Of a DNA stretch of 64,000 nt, positions 7,388 to 15,620 are shown one piece after another. Source of the stretch: DASXTC01 sp036505635 (GTDB lineage Bacteria > Acidobacteriota > Polarisedimenticolia > JACPZX01 > DASXTC01); assembly GCA_036505635.1 (NCBI GenBank), contig DASXTC010000025.1:1-64000 (forward strand). The letters run 5' to 3'. The position numbers were made by a program, and so were the translations under genes. Within the stretch, counting starts at the first letter, position 1; every line of letters begins with the position of its first letter. Under the pieces are notes generated by a model. The model ran no database searches and had not been told where the DNA came from. It worked only from the letters and a program-made list of their open reading frames with translations.

Positions 7388-9343
7388 TCAGGCTGTGGGG
7401 AAGCCACCGCGTCGCGGGCCGCGTCGGCCCGCGAAGTGACGGTCGGCGTAAGCGGCCACTTCGACGAGCTGTTCGAGCGGTTTTTCCAGCCGCGCGTCCT
7501 GGGTGGACTTCAGCACCACCTCCTTGGCGAACAGCATCGCGAGGTAGCGCAGCTTGAGGGCGGGTCTGTCGGCGATCGCCCGGTACTCGCGATGGCCGAC
7601 GTTGACCTGCCAGATCCCTTCGTGCATCCGCGAGCGCCAGGATGACCCCGGCTGGCTGACCAGCTCCGGTTCGGGGATCCCCTCATCGGGCCGCCGGGCG
7701 GGGAGTTCCTCGAGGACCTCCACCGGCGCCTCCGCGCGGGCCTCGCGCTCCTTCGAGCGCGCGATGACCCGCACCGCGCCTTCGGCCGGGTGGTCCACCG
7801 CGGTGAATACCGCCTGCTCCGGGCTCTCCCCTTCGGCGATCTCCCCCACGGACGCATCGGAACTCCATACAAAGGTGATGGCTTCGTCGACGAGCTGCCC
7901 TGTCGCGTCGACCGCGCCCGCCCGGACCCGCCGCGTTCCACCGCACTCGATCCGGATTGATGCAGGGCTCAGCGTGACCGAGGCCAGAGGACCTGGAGGG
8001 AGGAGGTCGAGCCGCCACGGGGTGACCGATCGCGCCGGCTCGGAGGGTTCCTCTGCGGTGGCGGTCTGGCCGGGCGCGGCCTGCTCATTCTCGCCACCCA
8101 TGCCGTCGCCATCGGCGCCGGACGCGCCGCCCGTCACGCCCTTCTCCTCCTTTCTGGGCTGTACCGGGAGCATCTCGTAGCGCGGGCGATGCCGGTAGAA
8201 ATCCCGAAACGCCCTCTGGAGATCCCGGATCAAGGTACGGTCCAGCTCCTCGGAGCGCCTGCGGTCGAGGCTCGCCAGCAGGTCGGTCAGGATCGGCTCG
8301 AGCGCCCTCAACGCGCGCGCGAAGGCGCCGGCCGCCTCGTCGGGGACGAGCCCGCGGCGGCTTCCCGGCGCGACCTGGAAACCCGGGAAGTCGACCAGAC
8401 CCGTCAGGCGCGCGTCGGTCCAGGGCGTCCGGTCCAGATCGAGGAAGGCCAGGTCGTGGAAGCTCTCGGCCACCAGCGTGCCCGAGCAGTAGACCGCTAC
8501 GCCCCGCGGAGTACCGTCGTTGACCGAGTCCCCCGCGAGGTAGATCTCGACGCGTATCGGCGGGTAGCCGGGCGCCTCCAGCGGACCGAGCCCCTCCAGA
8601 CGCTCGCCGAGGAAGCGCGGCGGGCGCACGGGAATCTTTTTCTGCGCGCGGCCCCGCGAGACCTTGTCCTCCACGAGCAGATCGACCTCACGCGTGAGGA
8701 GCTGACCTCTCAGCTCGGAGGCCAGGTAGTCGGCGGCGCGCCGCCCCCCCAGAGCGCCAAGCGCCTCCCGGTGCAGGCCCACGACGACCACCTCCGTCCA
8801 GCGCTCGTCGATGGGAAGCCTCCCGCGAAGCGGCTCGATGAGGAAGTCGGCGCGGTCGCGGTAGAGGACGAGACGGTGGGCCCGCTGGCCCGGCACGCAG
8901 GTGCGCATCTCCAGCATCTGACCCAGGCTCCAGAAGCCGAGCAGGCCGATCCCGTACTGGCCCTGCGTCATCAGCGCCAGCCGCTCGCGCGGAGAGAGAG
9001 ACTTCTTGCGGCTGTGGCCGACGTGCGTGGCGATGTACTTGAGGGCCTCGGGGCGGTCCATCTCGGGAATCACACCTTCGCCGTCGTCGAAGATCCTCAG
9101 GCAGAGATCGCCGCGCTCGCGGAGGCGCGTGACGCGGACACGGTGGGCATTGGCGTCGAGACTGTTCTGCACCAGCTCGGCCAGCGCCTTGCGAGGATCG
9201 GGCTGGCTGAGCGCCAGCCAGCGGATCAGCTCGAACGGATCGTGGGGCCGGAGGCGCCCGCGCATGGTATCCGGCGAAGCGGCGCCCCGGCGGGGCTTTG
9301 CCTGTCTCTTTGCCGGCTTCTCCATGTCGGGCATGCGCGCCAC
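7388..9343 (-). CDS. GHKL (Hsp90/MutL-type) ATPase with C-terminal Ig-like domain
   Basis: A 651-residue protein. The N-terminal GHKL ATP-binding fold is well defined: N-box AELVQNSLDANA (E56, N60), G1 motif DDGEGV (86-91) and a glycine-rich lid GQYGIGLLGFWSLG (128-141), as in Hsp90, MutL and topoisomerase-like ATPases. There is no histidine-kinase H-box. After a transducer-like middle region (to about 400) and a charged Gly/Glu linker comes an Ig-like/Big-type beta domain (about 452-550; SVTLSPASIRIECGG, FVWSSDASVGEI). A conserved-looking helical tail of about 90 residues follows. Three starts are possible (GTG 9343, ATG 9334, ATG 9325). The gene is divergent from fic by 63 bp. Function is unknown; the fusion is unusual. 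Confidence 0.75.
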   Translation of the reverse strand: MARMPDMEKPAKRQAKPRRGAASPDTMRGRLRPHDPFELIRWLALSQPDPRKALAELVQNSLDANAHRVRVTRLRERGDLCLRIFDDGEGVIPEMDRPEALKYIATHVGHSRKKSLSPRERLALMTQGQYGIGLLGFWSLGQMLEMRTCVPGQRAHRLVLYRDRADFLIEPLRGRLPIDERWTEVVVVGLHREALGALGGRRAADYLASELRGQLLTREVDLLVEDKVSRGRAQKKIPVRPPRFLGERLEGLGPLEAPGYPPIRVEIYLAGDSVNDGTPRGVAVYCSGTLVAESFHDLAFLDLDRTPWTDARLTGLVDFPGFQVAPGSRRGLVPDEAAGAFARALRALEPILTDLLASLDRRRSEELDRTLIRDLQRAFRDFYRHRPRYEMLPVQPRKEEKGVTGGASGADGDGMGGENEQAAPGQTATAEEPSEPARSVTPWRLDLLPPGPLASVTLSPASIRIECGGTRRVRAGAVDATGQLVDEAITFVWSSDASVGEIAEGESPEQAVFTAVDHPAEGAVRVIARSKEREARAEAPVEVLEELPARRPDEGIPEPELVSQPGSSWRSRMHEGIWQVNVGHREYRAIADRPALKLRYLAMLFAKEVVLKSTQDARLEKPLEQLVEVAAYADRHFAGRRGPRRGGFPTA

Positions 9344-9373
9344 GGTATCACAGAACGGGCCGGAAGCGCATGG

Positions 9374-9379
9374 TAGAAT
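9374..9379 (+). promoter_or_regulatory. TAGAAT -10-like box upstream of fic
   Basis: TAGAAT lies 27 nt upstream of GTG 9407, which also has a good AGGAG Shine-Dalgarno at 9395-9399. No clear -35 hexamer is present. Confidence 0.3.
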
Positions 9380-9406
9380 CGGGCGCTGTCACCCAGGAGT
9401 CCCCTC

Positions 9407-10468
9407 GTGATCTCGTTTCGCGGCAACCACTTCAGGAACCTCGCTCTGCCGGCCGGCACCGCCTGGCTCATGGCCGACATCGCCGAGTCGAAGGGCCGGC
9501 AGGAGCTTCACACCAGGCAGGCGCCCCAGATCCTCAGAGCGCTGCGCGAGACGGCGCTCATCCAGAGCACCGAGTCATCCAACCGGATCGAGGGGGTGAC
9601 CGTCAACCCGGCGCGCCTGCGGCCGCTCGTGGTGGGCAAGGCTCGGCCGCGGGACCGTTCCGAGCAGGAGATCCAGGGATACCGGCGGGCCCTTCATCTG
9701 ATTCACACCAAAGTGATCGCTCTCTCTATCACGCCGGGCCTCATCCGCCGGTTGCACAGGATCAGCCAGGAAGGGGCCGGCGATGCCGGACAGTACAAGA
9801 AGATCAATAACGAGATCGTGGAGCTCCGCCCGGGCGCGCCGCCCGTCGTTCGATTTCGTCCCGTCGAAGCCGCCGACACCCTCGCCGCGGTCGAGGAGCT
9901 ATGCCTCGGATACAGCGACGCTCTCGAGGAGGGTCGCGTCGCTCCGCTGATCGCGACCGCCTGCCTGGTCCTCGACTTCCTTTGCATTCACCCGTTCCGT
10001 GACGGCAACGGGCGCGTCTCCCGCCTGCTGACCCTGCTGGCCCTCTATCACCATGGGTTCGAGGTGGGGCGCTACATCAGCCTCGAGCGCCTCGTCGAGG
10101 AATCCCGCGAGGACTACTACGAGGTCCTGCGCCTGAGCTCACAGGGATGGCACGATGGCCGGCACGACCTGATTCCGTGGCTCAACCACTTCCTCACCGT
10201 GCTGAGGCGCGCCTACCGGGAGTTCGAGGAGCGGGCCGGACAGGTCAAGAGCCCCCGCGGCGCGAAGAGGGCGATGGTCGAGGCGGCCATCGAGGGGCGC
10301 ATGGGCTCGTTCACCCTCACCGAGCTGGAGCGGGAATGTCCGGGGGTCAGCCGCGACATGGTGAGGCGGGTCCTGAAGGACCTTCGGAGCGCCGGGCGCG
10401 TCGTCTGCCTCGGCCGGGGTCCGGGCGCCTCCTGGCGGAAAGAGGGTAATACCCTCAAAAGAGGGTAG
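9407..10468 (+). CDS. Fic-domain AMP-transferase, autoinhibited class
   Basis: A 353-residue Fic protein. The catalytic motif HPFRDGNGR (H195 to R203) is complete, so it should transfer AMP, or another nucleotide moiety, to target hydroxyls. The autoinhibitory [S/T]xxxE[G/N] motif is present as SNRIEG (S58, E62, G63) ahead of the Fic core, placing it with class II Fic proteins that carry their own inhibitory helix. The C-terminal 90 residues form a winged-helix region (ITLTEL-type pattern FTLTELERECPGVSRDMVRRVLKDL), common in this Fic/DUF4172-like architecture. GTG 9407 has AGGAG 7 nt upstream. The stop lies inside a cluster of AGAGGGTA repeats. It sits next to the tRNA-bounded island but outside it. 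Confidence 0.88.
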   Translation: MISFRGNHFRNLALPAGTAWLMADIAESKGRQELHTRQAPQILRALRETALIQSTESSNRIEGVTVNPARLRPLVVGKARPRDRSEQEIQGYRRALHLIHTKVIALSITPGLIRRLHRISQEGAGDAGQYKKINNEIVELRPGAPPVVRFRPVEAADTLAAVEELCLGYSDALEEGRVAPLIATACLVLDFLCIHPFRDGNGRVSRLLTLLALYHHGFEVGRYISLERLVEESREDYYEVLRLSSQGWHDGRHDLIPWLNHFLTVLRRAYREFEERAGQVKSPRGAKRAMVEAAIEGRMGSFTLTELERECPGVSRDMVRRVLKDLRSAGRVVCLGRGPGASWRKEGNTLKRG

Positions 10469-10479
10469 CAAAGAGGGTA
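10441..10479 (+). repeat. Three AGAGGGTA repeats spanning the fic stop codon
   Basis: AGAGGGTA occurs at 10441-10448, 10460-10467 and 10472-10479. The first copy is part of a perfect GAGGGTA-A-TACCCTC palindrome (10442-10456) that could form a small hairpin. The repeats encode the EGNTLKRG end of Fic and continue beyond the stop. Confidence 0.5.
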
Positions 10480-10518
10480 CTTTGCCGCCGCTGGTGGAGG
10501 AGGAGCGTGTGGCGGGGC

Positions 10519-10567
10519 TGGTGGACGGCAAGGGGCTCGAACCCTCGACCTCCGCGTTGCGAACGCG
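10519..10567 (-). repeat. att-like 49-bp copy of the tRNA-Ala 3' part
   Basis: Identical over 49 nt to 14010-14058 and then diverging abruptly on both sides. It covers anticodon loop, variable loop, T arm, acceptor strand and CCA, but lacks the 5' half, so it cannot be a working tRNA. It is the distal attachment-site candidate. Confidence 0.75.
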
Positions 10568-10571
10568 TTTA

Positions 10572-10612
10572 GGGGGATCGGTGGAATCGCAAACGGGTTT
10601 CGCCGATCCCCC
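10572..10612. repeat. Inverted repeat just inside the att-like copy
   Basis: GGGGGATCGG (10572-10581) pairs perfectly with CCGATCCCCC (10603-10612), with a 21-nt loop. It begins 4 nt inside the att-like repeat. It could be a recombinase arm or folding site, or a terminator for fic, but no T tract follows. Confidence 0.4.
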
Positions 10613-10861
10613 GCTAATGCTTCTGTAGATTGAGGTTCGTCGTTCACGCTCGCCGAAGCGGTGTTCGCTCGGATTCTGTCGATTTCACTTCGCAGTGGAC
10701 ATCTCCGTGGACACCTTGGAAGGAGATACTCGTCCCACTTCAAACGAGCGTAGGAGTCTGCGCACGTCGAGAACACTTCTCGCGACCAAACGCGGACCCG
10801 TTCAGGTATGATGCTCAAGTCCTTCCCTCACAACTATCGAAGAAGCGTCGGAGACCCCACG
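10613..10861 (+). promoter_or_regulatory. Leader and -10 region of the beta-helix gene
   Basis: Together with 10469-10612 this makes a 393-bp stretch without a gene. TATGAT at 10807-10812 is a good -10 box 49 nt before ATG 10862, and GGAGA at 10851-10855 is a ribosome site. No convincing -35 is seen. The same TATGATGC sequence is the -10 of the collagen-like gene at the other end of the island. The rest (10613-10800) shows nothing recognisable. Confidence 0.4.
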
Positions 10862-12778
10862 ATGAGGGTGAGATCGTTCCACTGCGGCTCCAGCAAAGTG
10901 CTTCAGGGGCTATTGGTCTGTACCGTCTGCCTGGTTTCGCCTGTGGTGTCGGAGGCGACTCCGACCTACCGGTTGGCGTCCGGGACGACGATCTACGTCG
11001 ATGATGATGCCCCGAACGATCCCGGCCCGAACCACCCAAACGTGAGTGACCCGCTGGAGGATGGATCGCAGCAGCATCCGTATGACCGCGTGCAGGAAGG
11101 CCTGGACCTGGCGCTCTCGGAGGATACAGTTCTTATCCTTGCTGGCATTTACGTCGAGGATTTGACGTATCGGGGGCATGGCTGCGTGATTGTTGGAGCC
11201 GGGGCGGCTACCACAACCATCGAATCGCTCTCGGGCCTCGGGATGTACGCAGAGCTTTGGTCTGAGGGCGCCGACATTTACCTCGAGATACGGGATCTAA
11301 CGTTCGATCATGGCTCGCTGGAGGTGACCAAGACATCCGGTTATGGCTTTTTCTGGACCACCGTTCGCGTAGAGAACGTGAGAATGATCTCAGGCGACCA
11401 TATCCACATCCACGCCTCCCCTGACAGTGGTGCCTCGATTGAAATCTCAGGTCTCGACGCTCCGGATACTCTGGTTGTTTCTTCAACATCGACTGCAAAC
11501 CCGCTCACGACGCTGATCTCTGAGAGCACCATTGCCGGCGTTATCACGGGTCCAGGCGGTGATGATTCTGGAGCGAACCTCGCCGTCAGGAGGGTTCGGT
11601 TCACAGGAGATGGAATCTCGGCTGGGGGCGGAGGATTCGGAACGCACGTCACGGTTGCTGACTCAGTCTTCGAGAAGGGTGGGATCACGTTTGCCGGATC
11701 TGCTAATGAGCCGTCGGCCGGTCACGGTGATTCGGTCTCCGTGCGCAACTGCGAGTTCCTCGGAGAGGGATTCGACGTGAACGAGTATTTCTATAATGAT
11801 CTCGTGCCCCAGCTGTCTCTTGAAGTTGATAACTGTCGCTTCGTGGGCAACGGCCTGTCGCTTCGTGTGCTTCAGTCTCGCGACATCTACGACGGTGCCC
11901 CGGGGCACTCCGCGGTTCGTATCACGAACACGCTTTTTGAGTCCTCACCTATCGGCATCCGAGTGCGTTATCAGTACGAAGACGATGATGGAGACTTCAC
12001 GGCTGGAATAGGTGACCTGCATCTTGAAGCTGTCAACAACACCTTGTCGAACTGCGGCACTGCGTTCAGCATCACGACTGACCTGCGCCCTCCCGGAAGC
12101 GACACGATTACGAGCATCCTCAAGAACAATATCATCGCCGGGGGTGGAACAGGAATCGCAGTCCTCGGAACTGATGATCACCACTTCGCTGTCGCTGCAA
12201 ATGACGCCTACGGGCAGAGTGTTGCCGGGTACACCGGGGACATGGACGATCAGAATGGTCTGAACGGTAACATCTCTGCCGATCCGCACTTCCTCGACCC
12301 GAACGAAGGTGACTACAGTCTTCGACAGGACAGCCCCTGCATCGATGCGGGACAGACCGGACCTGAGGTGCCAACGACCGACCACGACGGAACATCTAGG
12401 CCACAAGATGGCAACGGGGACGGTATCCCGCTCCCGGATATTGGCGCGTTCGAGTTCGTCTACCTGGACACGGACGGCGATGGATTCCCGGTGGGCGCTG
12501 ACTGCGACGATCACGACCCGTCCATCCACCCCGGCGCACCCGACCTGCCCGGCAACGCTGCGGACGATAACTGCGACGGCACGCCAACGTGCGATCCTGC
12601 TACGTTCTGGCGCAACCACGGCGACTTCGTTCGCTGCGTGTCACACGAGTGCAACCGGCTTGTGGGCGATGGTACGGTCTCGCGGCTGCAGTGCAGCGCG
12701 TTAGTGAACCAGGCGGCAGAATCCAGCGTGGGCAAGTCTCAACGGGCTGGGAAGCCAAGGACCCCGCCGGAGCCCTGA
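10862..12778 (+). CDS. Secreted right-handed beta-helix protein with MopE-type metal motif
   Basis: A 638-residue exported protein. ATG 10862 has GGAGA upstream and yields a signal peptide ending near SPVVSEA (residue 32). A DUF1565-like opening follows (TIYVDDDAPND, then QQHPYDRVQEGLDLA). A long series of beta-helix rungs comes next, with patterns such as VRVENVRMI, VSVRNCEFLG, LEVDNCRFVG and VRITNTLFE. DPNEGDYSLRQDSPCIDAG closes the helix, as in many parallel beta-helix proteins. Near the C-terminus DTDGDGFPVGADCDDHDP and PGAPDLPGNAADDNCDG match the Asp-rich, Cys-containing MopE-type putative metal-binding motif. A Cys-rich tail ends the protein. GC is visibly lower than in flanking genes, fitting foreign origin. 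The role is probably cell-surface carbohydrate binding or adhesion; no catalytic residues are evident. Confidence 0.78.
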   Translation: MRVRSFHCGSSKVLQGLLVCTVCLVSPVVSEATPTYRLASGTTIYVDDDAPNDPGPNHPNVSDPLEDGSQQHPYDRVQEGLDLALSEDTVLILAGIYVEDLTYRGHGCVIVGAGAATTTIESLSGLGMYAELWSEGADIYLEIRDLTFDHGSLEVTKTSGYGFFWTTVRVENVRMISGDHIHIHASPDSGASIEISGLDAPDTLVVSSTSTANPLTTLISESTIAGVITGPGGDDSGANLAVRRVRFTGDGISAGGGGFGTHVTVADSVFEKGGITFAGSANEPSAGHGDSVSVRNCEFLGEGFDVNEYFYNDLVPQLSLEVDNCRFVGNGLSLRVLQSRDIYDGAPGHSAVRITNTLFESSPIGIRVRYQYEDDDGDFTAGIGDLHLEAVNNTLSNCGTAFSITTDLRPPGSDTITSILKNNIIAGGGTGIAVLGTDDHHFAVAANDAYGQSVAGYTGDMDDQNGLNGNISADPHFLDPNEGDYSLRQDSPCIDAGQTGPEVPTTDHDGTSRPQDGNGDGIPLPDIGAFEFVYLDTDGDGFPVGADCDDHDPSIHPGAPDLPGNAADDNCDGTPTCDPATFWRNHGDFVRCVSHECNRLVGDGTVSRLQCSALVNQAAESSVGKSQRAGKPRTPPEP

Positions 12779-12798
12779 GTAGAAGCGCGGGAATAGGT

Positions 12799-12818
12799 GC
12801 TGCCCATGCCTCGGCAGC
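12799..12818. terminator. Small hairpin between convergent island genes
   Basis: GCTGCC (12799-12804) pairs with GGCAGC (12813-12818) in the 53-bp gap between the two convergent island genes. No T tract is present, so it is a weak bidirectional terminator candidate. Confidence 0.25.
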
Positions 12819-12831
12819 TCCGCGTTCCTGA

Positions 12832-13776
12832 TCAACCGTCGATCACCCCGTTGCAGTTGTTGTCCTTCCCGTCGTGGCGGTTCGCCTTCGGAGTGGTTTC
12901 GCTCCCCCGAGGGTTGATCGTCGGATCTGCGTCGTTGCAGTCGCCGCACGCGCCCCCATAGGGGAAGCAGCCGGGGATCGTCACGCAGTCCCGGAATCCG
13001 TCCGCGTCGGCGTCGGGGCAGGGGGTGAGGAGGGGGCCGGGTGGGCCTTGAGGTCCCGTCGCCCCCTGAGGTCCTGTTGGGCCTGCCGTACCTGAGGGTC
13101 CTTGCGGCCCGATGGGACCAGTTGGACCCTCAGGTCCAGGCGGTCCTTCGGGGACGACGTCGAGCACAGTGGGGAGTCCGGACACCTTGACGATGCCGTA
13201 CCCGGAGCCGAACTGATCTCTAGGCCCGCCACATCCCTTCTCAGAATGCACGGCGAGGTACACGTGCCCGCTCACCGGGTCGACCGCCATGTTGAGCACA
13301 CTCGTGTACTGGCGGATGGGAGCCGCCCCACAGCCGGGTGCGCACTCCTGATTTCCGTTGTCGTAGTAGTTGCAAATGTCCCTGTTCTCGGGGATCTGGA
13401 CCACAACTTCATCGCTGGATTCCGTTCGACGGCGGATCTCCCACACATTGACCCCTCCAAACCTGAGAGGCGGGAATTCCTCCGCGGCGGTCCTCGGTCG
13501 GCCATGGATGTAGTAGAAACCGGCGAGCGCGTCCACTCCGCTCATGAAATCCTGCGCCGGCTGGGCTGCCCCGCTGGCCCAACATAGAAAAGACGTGTAC
13601 GGACCGGTCGGCGCCTGATAGGAGGGGCCGCAGGGATCCACGCCCAACTCTTGGAAAACCGCAGCGCTGACACCTGGCTGGACGGGCAGAACTTGATCCG
13701 CGATGAAGCTCTGCGCGGAGGCCGTCGTGATGGAGAAGGCCGCCGCTACCAGCACACCCGCAATTCCCGCGCGCAT
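12832..13776 (-). CDS. Secreted collagen-like protein with MopE-type metal motif
   Basis: A 314-residue exported protein. ATG 13776 is chosen for the strong AGGAGG ribosome site immediately upstream and the signal peptide it gives (RAGIAGVLVAAAFSITTASA). Residues 25-205 are an uncharacterised domain with paired cysteines. Residues 211-249 are 13 uninterrupted Gly-X-Y triplets rich in Pro (GPPGPEGPTGPIGPQGPSG...), able to trimerise as a collagen helix. The C-terminal 60 residues are Asp-rich with CGDCNDADPTINP and GKDNNCNGVIDG, the same MopE-type metal motif as in the neighbouring beta-helix gene. It is likely a surface or extracellular fibrous protein. There is no obvious catalytic function. 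Confidence 0.75.
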   Translation of the reverse strand: MRAGIAGVLVAAAFSITTASAQSFIADQVLPVQPGVSAAVFQELGVDPCGPSYQAPTGPYTSFLCWASGAAQPAQDFMSGVDALAGFYYIHGRPRTAAEEFPPLRFGGVNVWEIRRRTESSDEVVVQIPENRDICNYYDNGNQECAPGCGAAPIRQYTSVLNMAVDPVSGHVYLAVHSEKGCGGPRDQFGSGYGIVKVSGLPTVLDVVPEGPPGPEGPTGPIGPQGPSGTAGPTGPQGATGPQGPPGPLLTPCPDADADGFRDCVTIPGCFPYGGACGDCNDADPTINPRGSETTPKANRHDGKDNNCNGVIDG

Positions 13777-13822
13777 GATTTCCTCCTGCCGGATCCCCGG
13801 TCCGTAGTCCTTTATCTCCCGC

Positions 13823-13851
13823 ATCATACGCCAAAAACGCCCGGGATCCAA
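13823..13851 (-). promoter_or_regulatory. Promoter of the collagen-like gene, flanked by an inverted repeat
   Basis: On the minus strand TTGGAT (13851-13846), a 17-bp spacer and TATGAT (13828-13823). An inverted repeat, GGATCCCCGG at 13791-13800 and CCGGGATCC at 13841-13849 (one-base bulge), overlaps the -35 and the early transcribed region, so it could be an operator. Confidence 0.45.
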
Positions 13852-14009
13852 GAATGACGCGGCTCCCACGGCGGTGACGTGGTGCAGAAGTAAGTGGAGC
13901 TAGCGCGGGGGGGACCTCGCACAGTCGCGCCACGGTCACGGAAGAGAGGTCCGGTGGAGACCAACGGCACGGACGCTGATGAGCAGGTCGGCTAAGTCGT
14001 TGGAAGTAT

Positions 14010-14085
<76 letters not shown>

Positions 14086-14101
14086 ACCGAAGGCGGTCAT
14101 T

Positions 14102-15619
14102 CTAGGGCATGCGGCGGGAGCCCGTCCAGCGCTTCACCGCGCGCAGCGGCAGCGTGAGCATCCGGCCGATCGCGCGGCCGGTGGTGGGGCGGGAGCGGCG
14201 GCCAAGGTCGCCGATATCCTCGCGGTTCTCCCCCAGATAGAGATAGCGCCGCACGAGGAAGGCCGCACGCGCCGGCCAGCCTCCGGGCTGGCCGAGCGCC
14301 TGGAACATCAGCTTCTCCCCAGCCCGCGAGAGCCGGGCGCGAGCCGGGACGTAGCCGAAGAGATTCCGCTCCGCCATCGATCGAAGCCGGCGCGCGTCAA
14401 AGGGCGCCGGTCGCGCGGCGGCGAGCCGCGAGAGAACCTCGGCCGGCACCGGCGCATCGAGGTCGGCGAGGAGCTTCAGCGAGAAGCCCAGGTGCGCCTC
14501 GGCGCCGATGCTTCGCGCGAGATCCTCCAGCATGGGCCACTCCACCCCCCCCTGCCGGATCACCTCACGCGCATCGCAGAGCTGGCCCATCTTTCCGAGA
14601 AAGGCGTTTCCCCACAGGTCGAGACACAGATGAAACAGGGTGTCGGCCGGAGTGAAGCACCAGGTGCGGGCGTCGAGGCGCACCGCGCGCGAAGCCATCG
14701 CGGCCACCATCTCCGGCGGCGCCGTCGTGGCCGATGAGGGGCCGGCCAGCAGCGGCAGCGCGAACGAGCGGTGGGGCTCGATCTTGGCCGCGAGATCCGG
14801 GTGGACGAGGGGCGCCGCGTGATGGTGCTGCCCGCGGTAGTGCTCCTTGGTCCAGAGGACCTCGGCCGACTCGTATCCGGCCGACTCCAGCATCACGACC
14901 ACACGCTCGATCTGCTCGGGCTCCAGCAGCAGGTCGATGTCCCCCATCATGCGCAGGCGTCCGTTTCCGTAGTGGGACATGGCCAGCGCCGACTCCTTCA
15001 GAAGCAGGACCCGGATGCCGTCGGCCTCGAGCCTGCGGGTCAGCTCCTCGAGCTGTCCGACCAGACGCCGGTTGCGTGACGCGATCCCGCGCGAGCGCGC
15101 CGCCAGCACCTCGGCCTGCTCGCGGGGGAGCCTGGCGTCGAGCCCGATCCTGACGAGGTTGTGATGGACGCATGGGGTGAGGTTCGCCCGCGCCGCCCCC
15201 GCCGCCACCGCCTCCCACTGAACCAATCCCGCCGCGAGCCGGCGCGCTTCCTCGTCCTCGGCCACCGTCATCCGGGGCGAGGCGCACAGGAGAAGCAGCC
15301 TTCCTTCGACCGTGGCCGGGGTCACCGCGTGCGCGCTTCCCGCCGCGTCGCGTCGCATCCGCCCCATCCACGCGGATGGGGCCGGCGCCCCCGGCCGCGA
15401 CAGGACGCGCAGCACCCCCTCCTCGAACCCGCCGTAAAGTGCGTTGCCCCCGATGTAGTTCCAGTTGGCGGAGGCCCCGAGCGCCGACAGACACCGGGCG
15501 AGTGGCTGCGCCTCCATCCCCTTGTTGACCCAGAACTGCCAGAGGAAGCGATCCTCGGGAAGGACGTCGGGGAGAAAGGAGACGGCGCCGCGCGGCGACG
15601 CCGCATGGATCGTGCTCAC
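14102..15619 (-). CDS. Nucleotidyltransferase-fold protein (NTP_transf_5-like)
   Basis: A 505-residue protein resembling the uncharacterised nucleotidyltransferase family often found in polysaccharide and secreted-peptide loci. The core is around residues 190-300: LLLKESALAMSHYGNGRLRMMGDIDLLLEPE has the lysine and the paired-Asp MGDIDLLL motif of the nucleotidyltransferase fold. N- and C-terminal regions are mostly helical and unassigned. GTG 15619 is separated by a single base from the stop of the upstream glycosyltransferase, so it is the last gene of the long minus-strand operon. The substrate is unknown. Confidence 0.65.
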   Translation of the reverse strand: MSTIHAASPRGAVSFLPDVLPEDRFLWQFWVNKGMEAQPLARCLSALGASANWNYIGGNALYGGFEEGVLRVLSRPGAPAPSAWMGRMRRDAAGSAHAVTPATVEGRLLLLCASPRMTVAEDEEARRLAAGLVQWEAVAAGAARANLTPCVHHNLVRIGLDARLPREQAEVLAARSRGIASRNRRLVGQLEELTRRLEADGIRVLLLKESALAMSHYGNGRLRMMGDIDLLLEPEQIERVVVMLESAGYESAEVLWTKEHYRGQHHHAAPLVHPDLAAKIEPHRSFALPLLAGPSSATTAPPEMVAAMASRAVRLDARTWCFTPADTLFHLCLDLWGNAFLGKMGQLCDAREVIRQGGVEWPMLEDLARSIGAEAHLGFSLKLLADLDAPVPAEVLSRLAAARPAPFDARRLRSMAERNLFGYVPARARLSRAGEKLMFQALGQPGGWPARAAFLVRRYLYLGENREDIGDLGRRSRPTTGRAIGRMLTLPLRAVKRWTGSRRMP

Positions 15620-15620
15620 C

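Noticed and set aside
10519..10567. A second functional tRNA-Ala gene
   Set aside because: Only the 3' part (anticodon loop to CCA) is present; the 5' acceptor strand and D arm are missing, so it cannot fold as a tRNA.
13025..13145. Short periodic repeat resembling a CRISPR or minisatellite
   Set aside because: The periodicity is the 9-base/3-codon rhythm of the Gly-X-Y collagen triplets within a coding frame; there are no conserved repeats with unique spacers. No CRISPR array was seen in the window.
10568..14009. Integrase, transposase or excisionase inside the tRNA-bounded region
   Set aside because: I looked for a recombinase in both strands; the only credible genes are the beta-helix and collagen-like proteins, and the remaining frames are shadows of them.
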